Positions 24,817-36,254 are shown, counted from the first letter of the stretch. The stretch: 64,000 bases of DNA from Erythroxylum novogranatense (GCA_029891385.1 CM057228.1:64548523-64612522), one strand, 5' to 3'. Notes: generated from the sequence alone by a model not told the origin. Numbers and translations: made by a program.

Positions 24817-27305
24817 TTTTTTTTTTTACTTAAAAACTCTTAACTTCTAAAATACATAACTTTTAACTCAAGAGTTCAAAATTTACAAACTTGGTATCAA
24901 AACAAAGTTAAAAGGAAGCTCTACGACTTCCATGCAGAACTTAAAAACCAAATCCTTCTCTAAAGGGGTCAAAATTTCACTCAAATTTTTGTCCAATTTA
25001 TGTAACCTAAACAGTAACTCAACTTCTACAATTTCTATCTTTCAACTCCAAGGTCTAAAAATGTCATATTTTATATCAATGCAAAGATCAAAATGCAACC
25101 TACAACTTTCATGAAGAACAGAAAAATCAATTTGGCCTCTAAGGGAGTCAAAAATTCACTCAAAGATTCTGTCTACTAATAATCATCCTAAACAGTAACA
25201 CAAAATTCTAAAAATTATAACTTCCCATTAGATGGTCCAAAAAGTCCATTCTTTATATCAATGGAAAGATACAAACACAATCTACAACTTTCAAGAAGGA
25301 CTTAAAAGCAATTTCTACCTCTAACTAGGTCAATTTTTCAATCAAAGCTTCTGCCAAAAATTTGTCATCCTATACCACATCCAAATTTCAAAATTTCATA
25401 TCTTCCAATTTTCACAATAAAAAATAACGTATTATACATCATTGTAAAGCTATGCAATTTCTCTATAACTTTTATGTAGACCACTTATTCTAATTCAAAC
25501 CACAGCAATACAAAATTGGCCTCAAAGCACAGTATACACAAACTTACCCTAATGAGCATTTTAAAAAATAAAGCAAAATAACCTTAACTTCGAAAGATCA
25601 TAACTTTCAATCCCAATATAAAAAAATGTCATACTTCATAGCGATAGAAAGCTATCAACAGAAGCTACAACTTTTATGAACATTATTTTATCAAATTCTG
25701 CCTAAATCAAACCAGAAAATTTTTTGAAAGTTTCAGCTCAAAAAGTCAACTCTATTACTATTCATCCCAAAATGTCAGACTTGCAATTCCCTAAAATTTA
25801 ACACTTTTACTATTCATTTCTTGCTTTTCAACTTCCAATCAAATCAAATTATTCACTATAATTGTCATGATACCCCTACACACATAAATTTATTCAAAAA
25901 TTCCAAGTCATCAAAAACTAAAATCCACTTCTTTTCACATCAATTTCATTTAACTCTAAAACACCTACAACACATACATACTAAAAAACACCCATTTAAT
26001 TTCATTTAATATTTCTAAATTCTACTAAAAGATTGGGGTCCAACAGTATTAGGAGAGTTGTGATATTGAAGTGTTACTTTATTGTGAATTGGATGAACTA
26101 TGTGTATTTAATGTAACTGAAAAATGTGTTTTGAGTGTGCATTATATGATTGATAAGTATTGAACCACGGTCCGATGACAAATATCTTTTGAATGTGCAT
26201 TGCATATGTATGAGATATGTTTCTCAACTCTACTGTTGATTGTCAGACTACGGTTCGATTACATGTGAAAGTGAGTGAATGGGATTGATGTATTTTATTG
26301 CATAAGTGTAAGAAATATAATGGCTATTGTGACCAGAGTAGTCACCGATCAAAGCTTAAAGCTCAACGAGTGGAAATGAGCTTCGAGCTCAAAAGTGAAT
26401 CAAAGCCTCAGGCTCAACGTTTAATGAGCCTTGTATCCTCCAAATAGATAAAGGAAGTTTTTAATGAGCCCTATATGGGACAGTTTAGGCACTCGGCCAC
26501 AACAAAATAACAAATAAAAAGTGAGTCTCATGTGCATTGCATATGCATAATATAACTGATTAAGTGTATTGAATGTGAAACAATGTGAAATGTGAAATAG
26601 AGTGAGATGTGTAAATTATGTGATGTGTGACTGGGTGAGCCATCGATGATGGTCACTCACTAAGTTCGCAAAACTCACCCAAAATTTGCAATTATTTTTC
26701 AGGACTCAGAAGAATACCCCGTTAGGCAACGGGAGTATATCTATTGCATGTGAGAGAAAGAAGAAGTCGGGATCAGTTCGCGTCTGCATTGTGTCCCTTT
26801 ATTTTTGCAAATTATTGTATTTTGTGTATTTGAGTATATTTGTTGTGTATAACCTTCCGATTGAAAAAAAAGTTTTGCAGAAGAGCTTGATCACAGTGTA
26901 AGATGTTTTGTTTTTGGAATGGGCTAATTGACATTTTGTCTGTAAATGAAAATGTTTCTGAATAAAAGTGGGCCCAAAATTGCGATTATTGATTTTCACG
27001 TACGCTTAAAAAAAATACTGAGTTTTTGACGAATTAAGTGATGTAGCACGCCACTCTCACGGGATACGAACTCGGATATCACCATCGATGTCGGATTCAG
27101 TTCATGCGGGAGTGGGTTGTTACAACAAGTTGGACTCAAAATAGAGTAGACATTGATTTTATGTGTTATGTCTAATAGGAACATTGGATGATGAAAGGAG
27201 TAAATTATATGAAAAAATCATGCAATAAAAGGTTAGTCAATAATAGCTTTGATATTTCTAAATATTTAGGTGTCATGATGTATTACTAAATGTCAATCTT
27301 GATCT

Positions 27306-27615
27306 CACTACAACAAAAACATACATTTTGCGTCGTCTAATAGACGTCGTAGAATCCCTTAAGACGTCGCAGAAAAATATCTACGACGTTTATTAGAACG
27401 TCACAATAGACGTCGTAGATAGTGGGGTAGGCAATGGGTTTCTCCGACGTCTGAGTAAAGACGTCGTAGATGGCTTAGTGATTCTGCGACGTCGGAAAAG
27501 TATCGTATAATTCCTGACGTTTGGTGAAAACGTCAGGGATTGTTGAGTTTTAACGACGTTGTTGAGACGTCGCAGAAAATTGAAATTCAGCGACGTCTAA
27601 TTCAATAGACGTCGT
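27306..27615. repeat. Left subterminal repeats of the CACTA element
   Basis: About ten copies, in both orientations, of GACGTCGTAGA and variants such as GACGTCGCAGA fill this stretch. In characterised CACTA elements such subterminal repeats bind the TNPA-type protein; that role here is by analogy. Confidence 0.8.
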
Positions 27616-28124
27616 GGATTGTCAAGATTTTATTAAATAATAATTAATTTATAAAAATTTTGGTAAATTTTGTTAATAATGTTTTAATAAAAATTAGGAA
27701 TTCATGATTTGTTTTAATTGATATGAATATTGGAATAATTTGTAATTTGATCAAATTTAATTTTAAATTTTAATTTTTAAATTTTGGAAAAATTAATTTG
27801 AATAAATTTGATTTGTTATTAGCTTTTTATTTAAATATGTTTTAAATTTCTGGAAAAATTTTATTTAATTATTTTCTAATTTTAAATTTAACTATTGATT
27901 AAAATAAAATTTATTTAATAACTATTAAATATTAGTAAAGAAGTAAATTTGTTTAATAATGCAACAATATTTTGAATATATAATCAATAATTATTCATGT
28001 ATAACAAGACTTGAATACATGCAAACAATTTATTAATTAAATTGCAATTCCGAATATGTCATAAAATGATAATTAAAATAAACAAAACATCATAATTGTT
28101 TAATATATCAAAATGAGTACATGT

Positions 28125-28417
28125 TTAGTCTAAACGAACATTCTGTGTAGAACATAAAAGTTCCAATCGATCCTGCATTTCTTTAAATTGTTTAGTCAAT
28201 TCATCGACTTGAGACTGCAATACCTGATTAGCCCTCTTTGACTCTTCTAATTCGTCTCGAAGTCTCTTTCTGGTCGAAGTATTCCCTTGTGGTCGAGGCC
28301 CAATTCCCATGCCAACAATATAATCTGATCTAGTGCCGAGGACTTTGTCGTACACTTCATCTACTGTCATCGGATGACCTTGTTCTATTGAATGTGTCAT
28401 TTCATGACACATTAATT
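28125..28417 (-). pseudogene. Transposase-tail exon of CACTA element (TNPA/Ptta-like)
   Basis: The minus-strand frame has the segment VDEVYDKVLGTRSDYIVGMG followed by IGPRPQG, which resembles the end of the plant Ptta/En/Spm transposase family. A charged, Leu/Gln-rich segment likely to be a coiled coil follows. The exon probably starts at a TTCCAAG acceptor near 28417 and ends with a stop at 28125. Only about 95 codons are present against several hundred in intact relatives, and the upstream exons are fragmentary, so this is a remnant. The assignment rests on motif resemblance only. Confidence 0.55.
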
Positions 28418-28825
28418 CTTGGAAAAGTAAGAATTAATGTATTCACGAGAAACTCTTACACTTTTCATCCAACTTTTGCCCATATAGCAACAAATACCTA
28501 TTAATTTTGTATAAGATGGAGAACATTATGTTATGTTAGTAAGCGAAGGATGGGGACAGGTTTACTACGTACCTAAATGAAGTATTAGAAAACCTAACTA
28601 TTAAAGTAGGAAAACTAAATTTTGTTCGTTTAAGCGCCTTAACATAATAGTTCCCATCATGTTAAGGAGAACATATTATGTTTTGTAATGGGGTACTAAT
28701 TGATGTGCGCAAAAGTAGCTTGACAGTTATGATTGCCAATGGGCTACTAATTGCTGACCCCAAATTATTAGGTTAGGCTCTAACATATCTAACTACCTAT
28801 GAGAGTCATAGATTAAAAAAGGCCT

Positions 28826-29146
28826 AAACCATTGTTTAACAACTTAGAAAATTTAAAAGCGCATGATTTTTATAAATACAAAATCGAAGCTAATACATCA
28901 TGCAAAATTATGGCAAAGAACAAATTATGGCATCTCATATCGCAAATTCAATAGATATAGTATGAATGCAAACAAAACAATTAACAATCCAGCAACTTAG
29001 AAGTTAGCATACCTGGTTCTTGTTTTCCAATGGCTACTCCAACTATCTCCTCCTCACACTTGCAAATAGAATTTGCCATAAAGCACGAAAAACTTAGAAC
29101 TACAGTATTAAACATAATTACCAAATTATCCATGTGTAATAAGAAA
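28826..29146 (-). repeat. Internal duplication of CACTA element, copy 1, with small exon
   Basis: This stretch is a direct repeat of 30683-31010. On the minus strand it holds a 46-nt candidate exon (29013-29058) encoding CEEEIVGVAIGKQEP between an AG acceptor and a GT donor. The exon is probably part of the transposase-type gene and is present in both copies. Confidence 0.65.
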
Positions 29147-29345
29147 AGAAATAACATATCTATCATCAACTTTCTTAACATACACACAATAATCATACTC
29201 ACTTCTTCTATGGCCAATTCAGATCATAAAGTAGTTACACCTTTTATATCATTACCATATAGATTGTTTTAACACATAAAATGAATTTTTTATTTTACAT
29301 ATCAAGTGTTCCTTTCTAACAAGCTCGTTCAAATTTCAATTTTAG

Positions 29346-29500
29346 TGTTCTGAAAAGCTCATTGACATCTATGACAGCAAGAAGGTGTTATTTGACATCG
29401 ATTCTCACCGACAACAAGCAGCAGTAGCTACTTTTGAGGTTTCTGATCCATATCACTCAAAGCTAACTAATGTGATTGTTTAAAGGTTCCTAAACATTGT
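29346..29500 (+). pseudogene. Unidentified exon-like fragment inside the CACTA element
   Basis: A plus-strand open stretch follows TTTCAATTTTAG (acceptor-like) and ends at ATTG|TAAGT. It encodes residues including LIDIYDSKKVLFDIDSHRQQ and ATFEVSDPYHSKLTNVIV before a TAA at 29481-29483, which could derive from CAA. It is opposite in strand to the transposase fragment. I do not recognise the protein. It may be a captured host exon or part of the transposon's second gene. Confidence 0.35.
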
Positions 29501-30190
29501 AAGTATTCAACCTAAAAAATTGTCTATCATTTTTTATCTTTAAAAAACAAAAGGATTGATGATTTGCTATAATAGCAGTCACTCTCTAGAACAAACAGTT
29601 ACATTTCCAAGAGTGATAGTAGCATAGGTAAGTGAGATAACTAAATTAGGGGATTAAAAAAATTGAGTCAGTGAGCTACAGGAGTGACATAATTCACCTA
29701 GATATCAACTGTGCATTTTCACAGTAAATCAACTTTTGAGTTGAGGCAAGCTTGACGTTAAGGTGTTGTCAATTGACATTTTTTCGTTGCATGAGTTCTT
29801 TCATAGCCATATTAAGTTTCCAAACGTTTGCATAAGTTGATAAGATTTAACTCTTGAAACTTTAAAGCTTCAACATCTGGTAACTGTTTCATAAAAACAA
29901 TCCATTACAGAAATAACATTGAATAATGAAAGGGGGGCTCCAATTTTTTTACAATTTGTTAGCCTCTAAATGATCATATAGAATGCTCGGATATTAAGGA
30001 AAAGGCCAGATTTGTTTCATGCAATGAAATGCAACTGTCACAGTCATATTTCATTTTGAAAGTAATAAGGGATTTCCATTTAAATGCTAAGGACTTTGCT
30101 GTAGAGTTACACACAGAAATGATTCATGAAACAAAGTAAAAGAATAATAAAATGGTAGTATGCATATCAACATCACCGTAAAGAATATGG

Positions 30191-30666
30191 CAGAAAATGC
30201 TTGTACTAGTCTAGTTTTACAGGTTTTGGTAGAAGATTGAAGATCAAATAAATTTGTAAAAATTGGAGACTCTCCTCAGAATCAGAAAATTTTCCTCTGT
30301 TTCAAACTATAAGTTTTGTATATGTATATTTCGTTTCCTACACCCTCAAAACCAATCCAAATCTGCTTCAGATTTAATTAGTGAACAGAACAGCAACTAC
30401 TCCTTTTTCTCAAATTCAAAAACAACTTCAAAATGCTACTGGGAAAACAAAACAGCAATGAAACATAACAAGGAAAAATGAAACTTGAAGGAAAATTGAT
30501 ATTGAATTGAAGGTTTTCTGGTTTTTTTTCGCACTATCCTTTTTTAAAATGAAGAGGATGATGAGCTTTATATTAGCTCTCACATGTTTTGCTACAATTT
30601 GATTTTAAACTGAAATCTAAACTCTTGGAATGATGAATAAAACTAGACTAGTACAAGCATTTTCTG
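30191..30666. repeat. Fold-back segment with 29-bp perfect inverted ends
   Basis: CAGAAAATGCTTGTACTAGT and the following nine bases at 30191-30219 recur exactly inverted at 30638-30666. The enclosed ~420 bp shows no coding sequence. It ends next to the start of the second duplication copy. It may be a MITE, but I cannot see a clear target duplication. Confidence 0.7.
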
Positions 30667-30682
30667 ATTTAGCAAGACACAA

Positions 30683-31010
30683 ACCATTGTTTAACAAATT
30701 AGAAAATTTAAAAGAAGATAGATTGTTATAAATACATAATCGAAACTATGACATCTTTACAAATTTATGGCAAAGAACAAATTATGGCATCTCATATAGC
30801 AAATTCAATAGTTATAGTATGAATGCAGACAAAACAATTAAAAATCCAGCAACTTCAAAGTTAGAATACCTGGTTCTTGTTTTCCAATGGCTACTCCAAC
30901 TATCTCCTCCTCACACTTGCAAATAGAATCTGTCATAAAGGGCAAAAAATTAGAGCTACACTTTTAAACACAATTACCAAATTATCCATATGTAATAAAG
31001 AAACAAATAA
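30683..31010 (-). repeat. Internal duplication of CACTA element, copy 2
   Basis: This is a direct repeat of 28826-29146, about 1.86 kb away, including a second copy of the 46-nt candidate exon at 30870-30915 with the same donor and acceptor bases. Confidence 0.75.
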
Positions 31011-31801
31011 CAAATAACAAATATACAAAATAAGGAAGACAAACATAAATCATATATTATAAATCATAAATCATATATATATATATACTTATTTGCAATC
31101 ACTGCTCGAAAAGATTGCTGTCATTGGCATAAAAGCTTATACACCTAATTTTGAGAACTAGTAATCAGCACCAAGGTGATCAATTATTACTTCACACTGA
31201 AGATATAAAACTAAATCTTCCAAGCCAGGAGAGAAATGATGATTTCTTTAACTTTATCTTACATGTAAAGGAAACAAAGTTTTGAGTTTGAAATTTATAA
31301 GAAAACGATATAAATTAAGGCAGACTAGGAACCTTACATGAGATTCCCCTTTTCCCAATTTTCTATTATTTTTTCTCTTTCTACTACTTCCTACTATCTC
31401 AATACTATCAAATATGTCCTAATCATGATTGGAGGGAGGGCATGAGGATGTTTGACTAGGTGTTGATCTTTAAGAGAGATTAAATGGAAGATTTATTTAT
31501 AACTTAGGAATCGACCAATTTATAAGGAGAAATATTTAAGGTTACAATTTTTAGGACATGTTAAAGATTAGAGGTCTTTGGAATAGAAGTAGTAGAGGGA
31601 TATTATCCAACTGCACCTTCTTGCAAAGGAGTTTTAATATGAATTGTGATTCAAAAGCCTTAAGTGAGTTTTTAATGGTCTTCATAAGCAAAAATTGATT
31701 TGGTAGGTTTATAAGTTTTTGGATTAAGGGAGGGATCGAATTAGGAAGATGGTTTTGGAGGTTTACTTCCATACATAATCAAATTGCACGATGCTAGTCG
31801 T

Positions 31802-31880
31802 TTTTAGGTGTATTGAATAAAATTATATCAAGTAGTATGACTTAATACTGATTAGCGTACTTTATTCAATACACCTAAAA
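31802..31880. repeat. Perfect 20-bp inverted repeat with 39-bp loop
   Basis: TTTTAGGTGTATTGAATAAA (31802-31821) is exactly complementary to 31861-31880. A direct repeat of the form AAGTAGTATGA followed by TTAATACT lies in the loop and again just after the right arm. This is a small fold-back structure of unknown origin. Confidence 0.8.
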
Positions 31881-32925
31881 TTATATAAAGTAGTATGAGT
31901 TAATACTCTTAAGAGACACCCCACTCTTCCTAATTCTTGACGGTAAAAATTCTGCTTGATTTCTTTATTCAATATTGATCTCCTTTTGATAGGAAAGGAT
32001 CAATCTTATCATAGTACAATTGATGCTTGCTAATTAGAAAAAGAAGTCCTAATTTACAGAACTTATCCTTATCCTTTAGGACTCCCATAATTCTAGCAAC
32101 TACAAACTAAATTCTACAAACAGAACAAAACAAAAAATCAGATTCCTATCCTATCCCTAACAAGGAACACAGTGTTTATTCTAAAATAAATAATCAGTCA
32201 GTCTTGTTTTTCTTTTGTATGTCTCTGTCCCACAAATGCATCATCCACATCAAATTCTGCAACTATGATACTATCATATTCGATAAAGAATTGCAGTTCC
32301 AAGGTAAAGGGAAGAGTATATAACAATGCATTCAAAACTTTATCAGCAAAACATTTTCAGGCATCAAATCTACAACTAGGTCAATTCACCATACAACTGC
32401 TGATTAAAAGTTAAACTAACTGATCATGCCTATACATAGTAGCATGTATATCAAATAAGTGGTTCTGCTAGTTGGTTGATTCCAAAAGCTACTTAATAAC
32501 AAGTGTCACAACATAGTGGATGAGAAGAATGAAACTTACCACAGAACACAATGTGATACTTGTGATATACAAAACACAAATATTTATGTTTAAATAGACA
32601 AAACACAACACAACTAATAGCATTAACTATCTTTACGACCACAATCACCGTATAAAATTCATAAAACACAATGCAAACCCAAATTAATCAAAACAAACGA
32701 CCAAGCAATCTTAAACCCAGATTACCCGACATTAATCGCAAAACTACTTCAATCGACTCAAAAACTTACATTACCCGACATTAATCGCAAAACTACTTCA
32801 ATGACTTACCGGAAGATAGAAGATGCACATGCACTCCGACTGGTGATGATAGAGGCCGATCAGAAGCGACAAAAATGAGAGAGGGAAGGTTAAAATGATG
32901 AAGAGGGAAGGGGAGAAACGCAGGT

Positions 32926-33010
32926 GCGGGAGACTGACGAAGATGAGAGAGGGAACGAGGTTGGATGATTTAGTATGGAACGCGGGAGACTGACGAAGAT
33001 GAGAGAGGGA
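32926..33010. repeat. 29-bp direct repeat near the right end of the CACTA element
   Basis: GCGGGAGACTGACGAAGATG and the next nine bases occur at 32926-32954 and 32982-33010. A second short direct repeat, ACCCGACATTAATCGCAAAA, occurs near 32725 and 32773. These lie where the 5' leader of the minus-strand transposon gene would be expected. Confidence 0.75.
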
Positions 33011-33065
33011 GGCTTCGGTTTTCATTTGGAAAATTGGGGGGAGGAGAAATTAATTACGTGGACAA

Positions 33066-33286
33066 GGCCTTCCCCGACGTCTATTTCTCCAAAACAACGT
33101 TTATTCTATTTTGGGACGTCTTTCTACCAAAACGACGTTAAACACTTTCTTTATCCCCGACGTCTTAATACAACGTCGCAGAATATTCCATCTTTTCTTG
33201 ACGTCTTTCCAGACGTCGTGAAAGCCTCAGACCATTCACGACGTCTACTTTAAAAATGACGCTAAATGTGTTGTTTTGTTGTAGTG
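33066..33286. repeat. Right subterminal repeats of the CACTA element
   Basis: Repeated GACGTC motifs such as CCCGACGTCT and ACGACGTCTA match those of the left end and precede the terminal inverted repeat. Confidence 0.8.
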
Positions 33287-33289
33287 TCT

Positions 33290-34038
33290 ATACATATAAT
33301 TATTTAATTAGATAATTAAAGATAAATTAAAGAAGTTTAATTTATCTAATCTTAAATATATTTTAAGGTTATAATTTATATCTATTACCAAAATATTTAG
33401 GAACCTAATGAGTCTCATATAAAGAACAAATTAAAGAGAGCAAAAATATTTTAATCAAATTGGACTTGATAATAAAGTTCGAAAAATTTTATGATTAAAT
33501 ATATATGAGATATTTAATAAATAAGGATTAATATAACATATGGGTTCTTATTTGGACATAATTAATATTTAATTAGAATTAATTATATTTTTAATTAAAG
33601 TTTAATAATTTAATTTCAATTAAATTAATAAAATGTTCAAAACTTATCGTAAATAAGCTTAAGGTTTAATGGATTTAGCACTTCTTGCTTAATTCTCTTT
33701 TAAAAGTTACATAATTCTTTCAATCTATTATGTGGATAATGGAAATTTGTGCAATTATAGTGATTGAGATGGGCTAATTTTGAAAATGATGTATAAGGTA
33801 GGAAAAAATATAAATTTTCAGAATAAGATAAAAGTCAAAATTCATGCTTTATTATTATTTATATGCTAATTATTTTATAAAATTAAAATGATGTTGATTT
33901 TAAAAAAATCAAAATAAAAAAATTCGTAATTATTCGTCACGATTTCCCAACACTTTAGTCATCAATGTAAGAGAATCGTAGTGGTCAACTGATCGATGTC
34001 TCAATCTTGCTTGATAAAACAAGACAGATATTTGATAA
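33290..34038. other. AT-rich 3' flank of the B-box gene
   Basis: No gene or recognisable element is seen. It holds the putative 3' untranslated region of the minus-strand gene. A possible poly(A) signal, AATAAA on the minus strand, lies at 33848-33853, about 185 bp after the stop codon. Confidence 0.5.
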
Positions 34039-35907
34039 TCAGGTACAAAAATTTCCTGTCGTCAGAGGATCATGGTCATAGGCTTCACCAGCTTTAACGA
34101 ATCTACCTTTCACACGTTTTCTTGTATCTGCCCTGGCTTTACGAGAAGCATACCTTATTTGTTTACCAAACCTGAGTGACAAGAATAGAAAATATAAAAA
34201 GCATATGAAAACATTAAAAAATATCATAGCGAATGGAAAAGGATTGTCCCGTCGAGGCTCATGAAGATATAAATAGCATCGTCAATCGTCTTTAAATAAC
34301 AGATGTCGCATGAAAATTTCCTTTAAAATATAAAAAAATTAATGTTATCTTTTCAACAGAAAAATTTATTTTATTTTCTACAAATAATTGAAGTCTTTTT
34401 ATCAGGAAATGAATGATGAAGCAGGGATGTTTACATAATATGAATTTTAGGACTTACGTGCGTGTCTTTTTCTTTTCGTTGTATCTCATTTTTGCCTTGT
34501 GCCTTGCCTGGGGACAACTTGCCTCCAAATTAGATTCCCATGGAGATTCCCCAGTTAGAAAAACCGGTGATAATCCACAGTCTTGATAGTCAGTAGCGCT
34601 ACTTTCACCAGTAATATTGGATAGCGAAAGAGATATGCTTGAGTGAAGTTGCCCACTGCCAACGGGAAAGCCAAGGTTGATGCTTTTATTGCAATTAGTA
34701 AGGCAACCAATATTCACACGAGCTGGCCTTACAGCAGGAGATGATTGAAAAGGGATCGATTGATGATGTCCTGATGATGTTGCCTACTCTCCACAAAGTT
34801 TGATTAATAATTAATAAGAACAAATAACAAAACCATGCATGACGCAGTAGTTATACGACTCCAAAAAACCAAAGAAAACTATAGACACAAAATATCATTA
34901 TATACTCTTTTTCCGATTCGCAGTTATTTTAAATAACTTCAATACAAAGTAATTATTTGATACAGATAGTTATATGTAATGCAATTTTGTATGATTCTAA
35001 GGTAAAAGAAATAAAAGAGTGTCAAAATCTCGTAACGTCAACGAAAGTAGGAGTACTCTACTGGATGTCCTTATCGTTGTCAAAACTCAACTGGAAACCT
35101 AGTAAAAACATGGAGTACACATACGAAGTTGAAAAGGGATTTGACAAATGATTAGAAATGAACAACCAAAGCCGCCAGTGAAATGTGTTATAGCAAAACA
35201 TATCTTATACGCAACTGTGAGTGTTCCATAAAAATAATAGAAATATAAGAAGATTAACGCACCACTTTTGATAGGTTTGTCTCTTCTGTTATCAACGCCT
35301 GTTCAATATTGTGAAGAGTGTAATTTTGATTCGGTGAAATGACAGTAGGTGAACTAAGCCATGATTCAAAGTCGGAACAAGCTTCTACGTCATTCAACTT
35401 ACTATTAACCAGACCAGGCAAAGCATCATTATTAATCTGGTTCAAACAATCCTCAAGACAATTCTCACGCGTAGGAATGGCGGAAACCGTCTCCCATCCT
35501 GGATCATAATCACCGGGGGAAGGTATCTCAAGAATAGATGGCCAAATCTTTGAAAAATCGGCCATAGAAGGGCACCCAATATAATAATTCAACGCCTTGA
35601 GTCGATGACCCAAACTTGAACACCCATTTGGGCTACAATCACAGCCTTGACAAATTGACAAATTGTCATCAAAACAACGAGTCACGGCAGGATGCGACAT
35701 GCACTTATCGCACAACAGTGAACGAGGATGTTTACGCGACAAAGAGTTGGCAGAATGCACTTGTCCATCACAATGCAAGCATAATCTCGCCAAGTCTGAC
35801 TTACAATAAACCACTGCTCTTGCTACTCCACAAAACTCACAAACAGGTTCCACCCTTTCCTTATGACCCTCCTCTAATCTCATCACCATTGGATTATTCA
35901 TACCCAT
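34039..35907 (-). CDS. COL13-like: CONSTANS-like B-box zinc-finger transcription factor with CCT domain
   Basis: Three exons on the minus strand: 35907-35263, 34783-34458 and 34171-34039. Introns are 35262-34784 (GTGCGT...TAG) and 34457-34172 (GTAAGT...CAG), and the frame is kept across both. The predicted 367-residue nuclear protein has B-box 1 at residues 23-60 ([19 protein letters not shown]60), B-box 2 at 66-101 (CDKC, C78, CQGCD, H101) and a CCT domain at about 310-352 split by the last intron. The segment [18 protein letters not shown] before CCT and [17 protein letters not shown] within it match COL13/BBX11-type proteins of other dicots, which regulate light and flowering or growth responses. 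The ATG at 35907 is the first in frame; ATG 35901 is an alternative. Oddities: CDC replaces the usual C-D/H-W in B-box 2, and the acidic middle region of relatives is missing. I found no exon for it in intron 1. The gene looks intact. Confidence 0.9.
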
Positions 35908-36246
35908 AGTTCTAGCTAGAAGATTAACGGCTTTGTTCAAGATCCAAATGCGAATCCTTGGATCACAACAAAGCCAGTGGCAGCTTCAAAATGCATGGAG
36001 GGCCCTCATTTCACATGCTCATGAGAACATCTATTACCAGTAAGAGAATGATGAAAATAGAATCAGCTAATATGAAGTAATAAGTTGGCCATTAACAAAA
36101 GGAATGAGAATGGATATTGTTGCAAGTAATCAAAAGACAGAAACAGAAAATCAAAACCAAGTACTTAAACGAGAGAAGAAGAAACCTAGATAAGGCAAGA
36201 GATGGGAGTACAGGGCTTTTTAACTATTCTGTCAATTTGTGACACT

Positions 36247-36254
36247 CTATTTAA
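36247..36254 (-). promoter_or_regulatory. Possible TATA element of the B-box gene
   Basis: The minus strand reads TTAAATAG, 340 bp upstream of the start codon. Transcription would start near 36220, giving a leader of about 310 nt. The match is weak. Confidence 0.3.

Larger units (their letters stand above)
21569..26045 (-). mobile_element. Solo LTR, TGTTGG...CCAACA type, minus orientation
   Basis: The segment runs from TGTTGGGACTCG to GGGGTCCAACA and is flanked by GTATT on both sides (21564-21568 and 26046-26050), a perfect 5-bp duplication. No internal region is present. The order of its GC-rich island (24740-24816) and ~180-bp modules (24920-25665) is inverted relative to plus-strand LTRs, so it is read on the minus strand. 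It is related to the LTRs of the element at 55004-63439. Confidence 0.85.
4984..27124 (+). mobile_element. Element A: long-LTR Ty3-type retrotransposon, non-autonomous, with nested insertions
   Basis: The element starts with TGTAACATCCC at 4984 and ends with GTTACA at 27124. It is flanked by GCAAG (4979-4983) and ACAAG (27125-27129), a 5-bp target duplication with one difference. A primer-binding site follows the 5' LTR and a purine-rich tract precedes the 3' LTR, so the structure is complete. Once later insertions are removed, the internal region is only about 3.1 kb and shows no gag-pol, so this resembles a LARD-type element mobilised by proteins from another copy. Three solo LTRs with their own target duplications are nested in it. 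Confidence 0.85.
18627..27124 (+). repeat. 3' LTR of element A, interrupted by a solo LTR
   Basis: Matches the 5' LTR from TGTAACATCCC to the TTACA end, with a 4,477-bp solo LTR at 21569-26045. Without that insert it is about 4.0 kb, longer than the 5' copy because the latter lost ~1.1-1.2 kb. GC-rich island at 20851-20920, module anchors at 20130, ~20346, 20527 and 20708, donor-like box at 21420, inverted-boundary module at 26327-26502. Confidence 0.85.
27306..33286 (-). mobile_element. CACTA (En/Spm-type) DNA transposon, ~6 kb, non-autonomous
   Basis: The element starts CACTACAACAAAAACA and ends TGTTGTTTTGTTGTAGTG, imperfect terminal inverted repeats. TCT flanks both ends (27303-27305 and 33287-33289), the 3-bp target duplication typical of CACTA elements. 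Subterminal regions are dense in GACGTC motifs. A fragment resembling the tail of a plant Spm-type transposase protein lies on the minus strand at 28125-28417. The main transposase (TNPD type) was not found, so the copy probably cannot move by itself. A segment of about 320 bp is duplicated inside it. Confidence 0.88.

Noticed and set aside
27330..27610. Regularly recurring short repeats that could suggest a CRISPR-like array
   Set aside because: Units are in both orientations, unevenly spaced, and lie at the end of a CACTA element with terminal repeats and a TCT duplication.
35616..35909. 97-codon plus-strand frame
   Set aside because: It is the antisense of the B-box coding exon.
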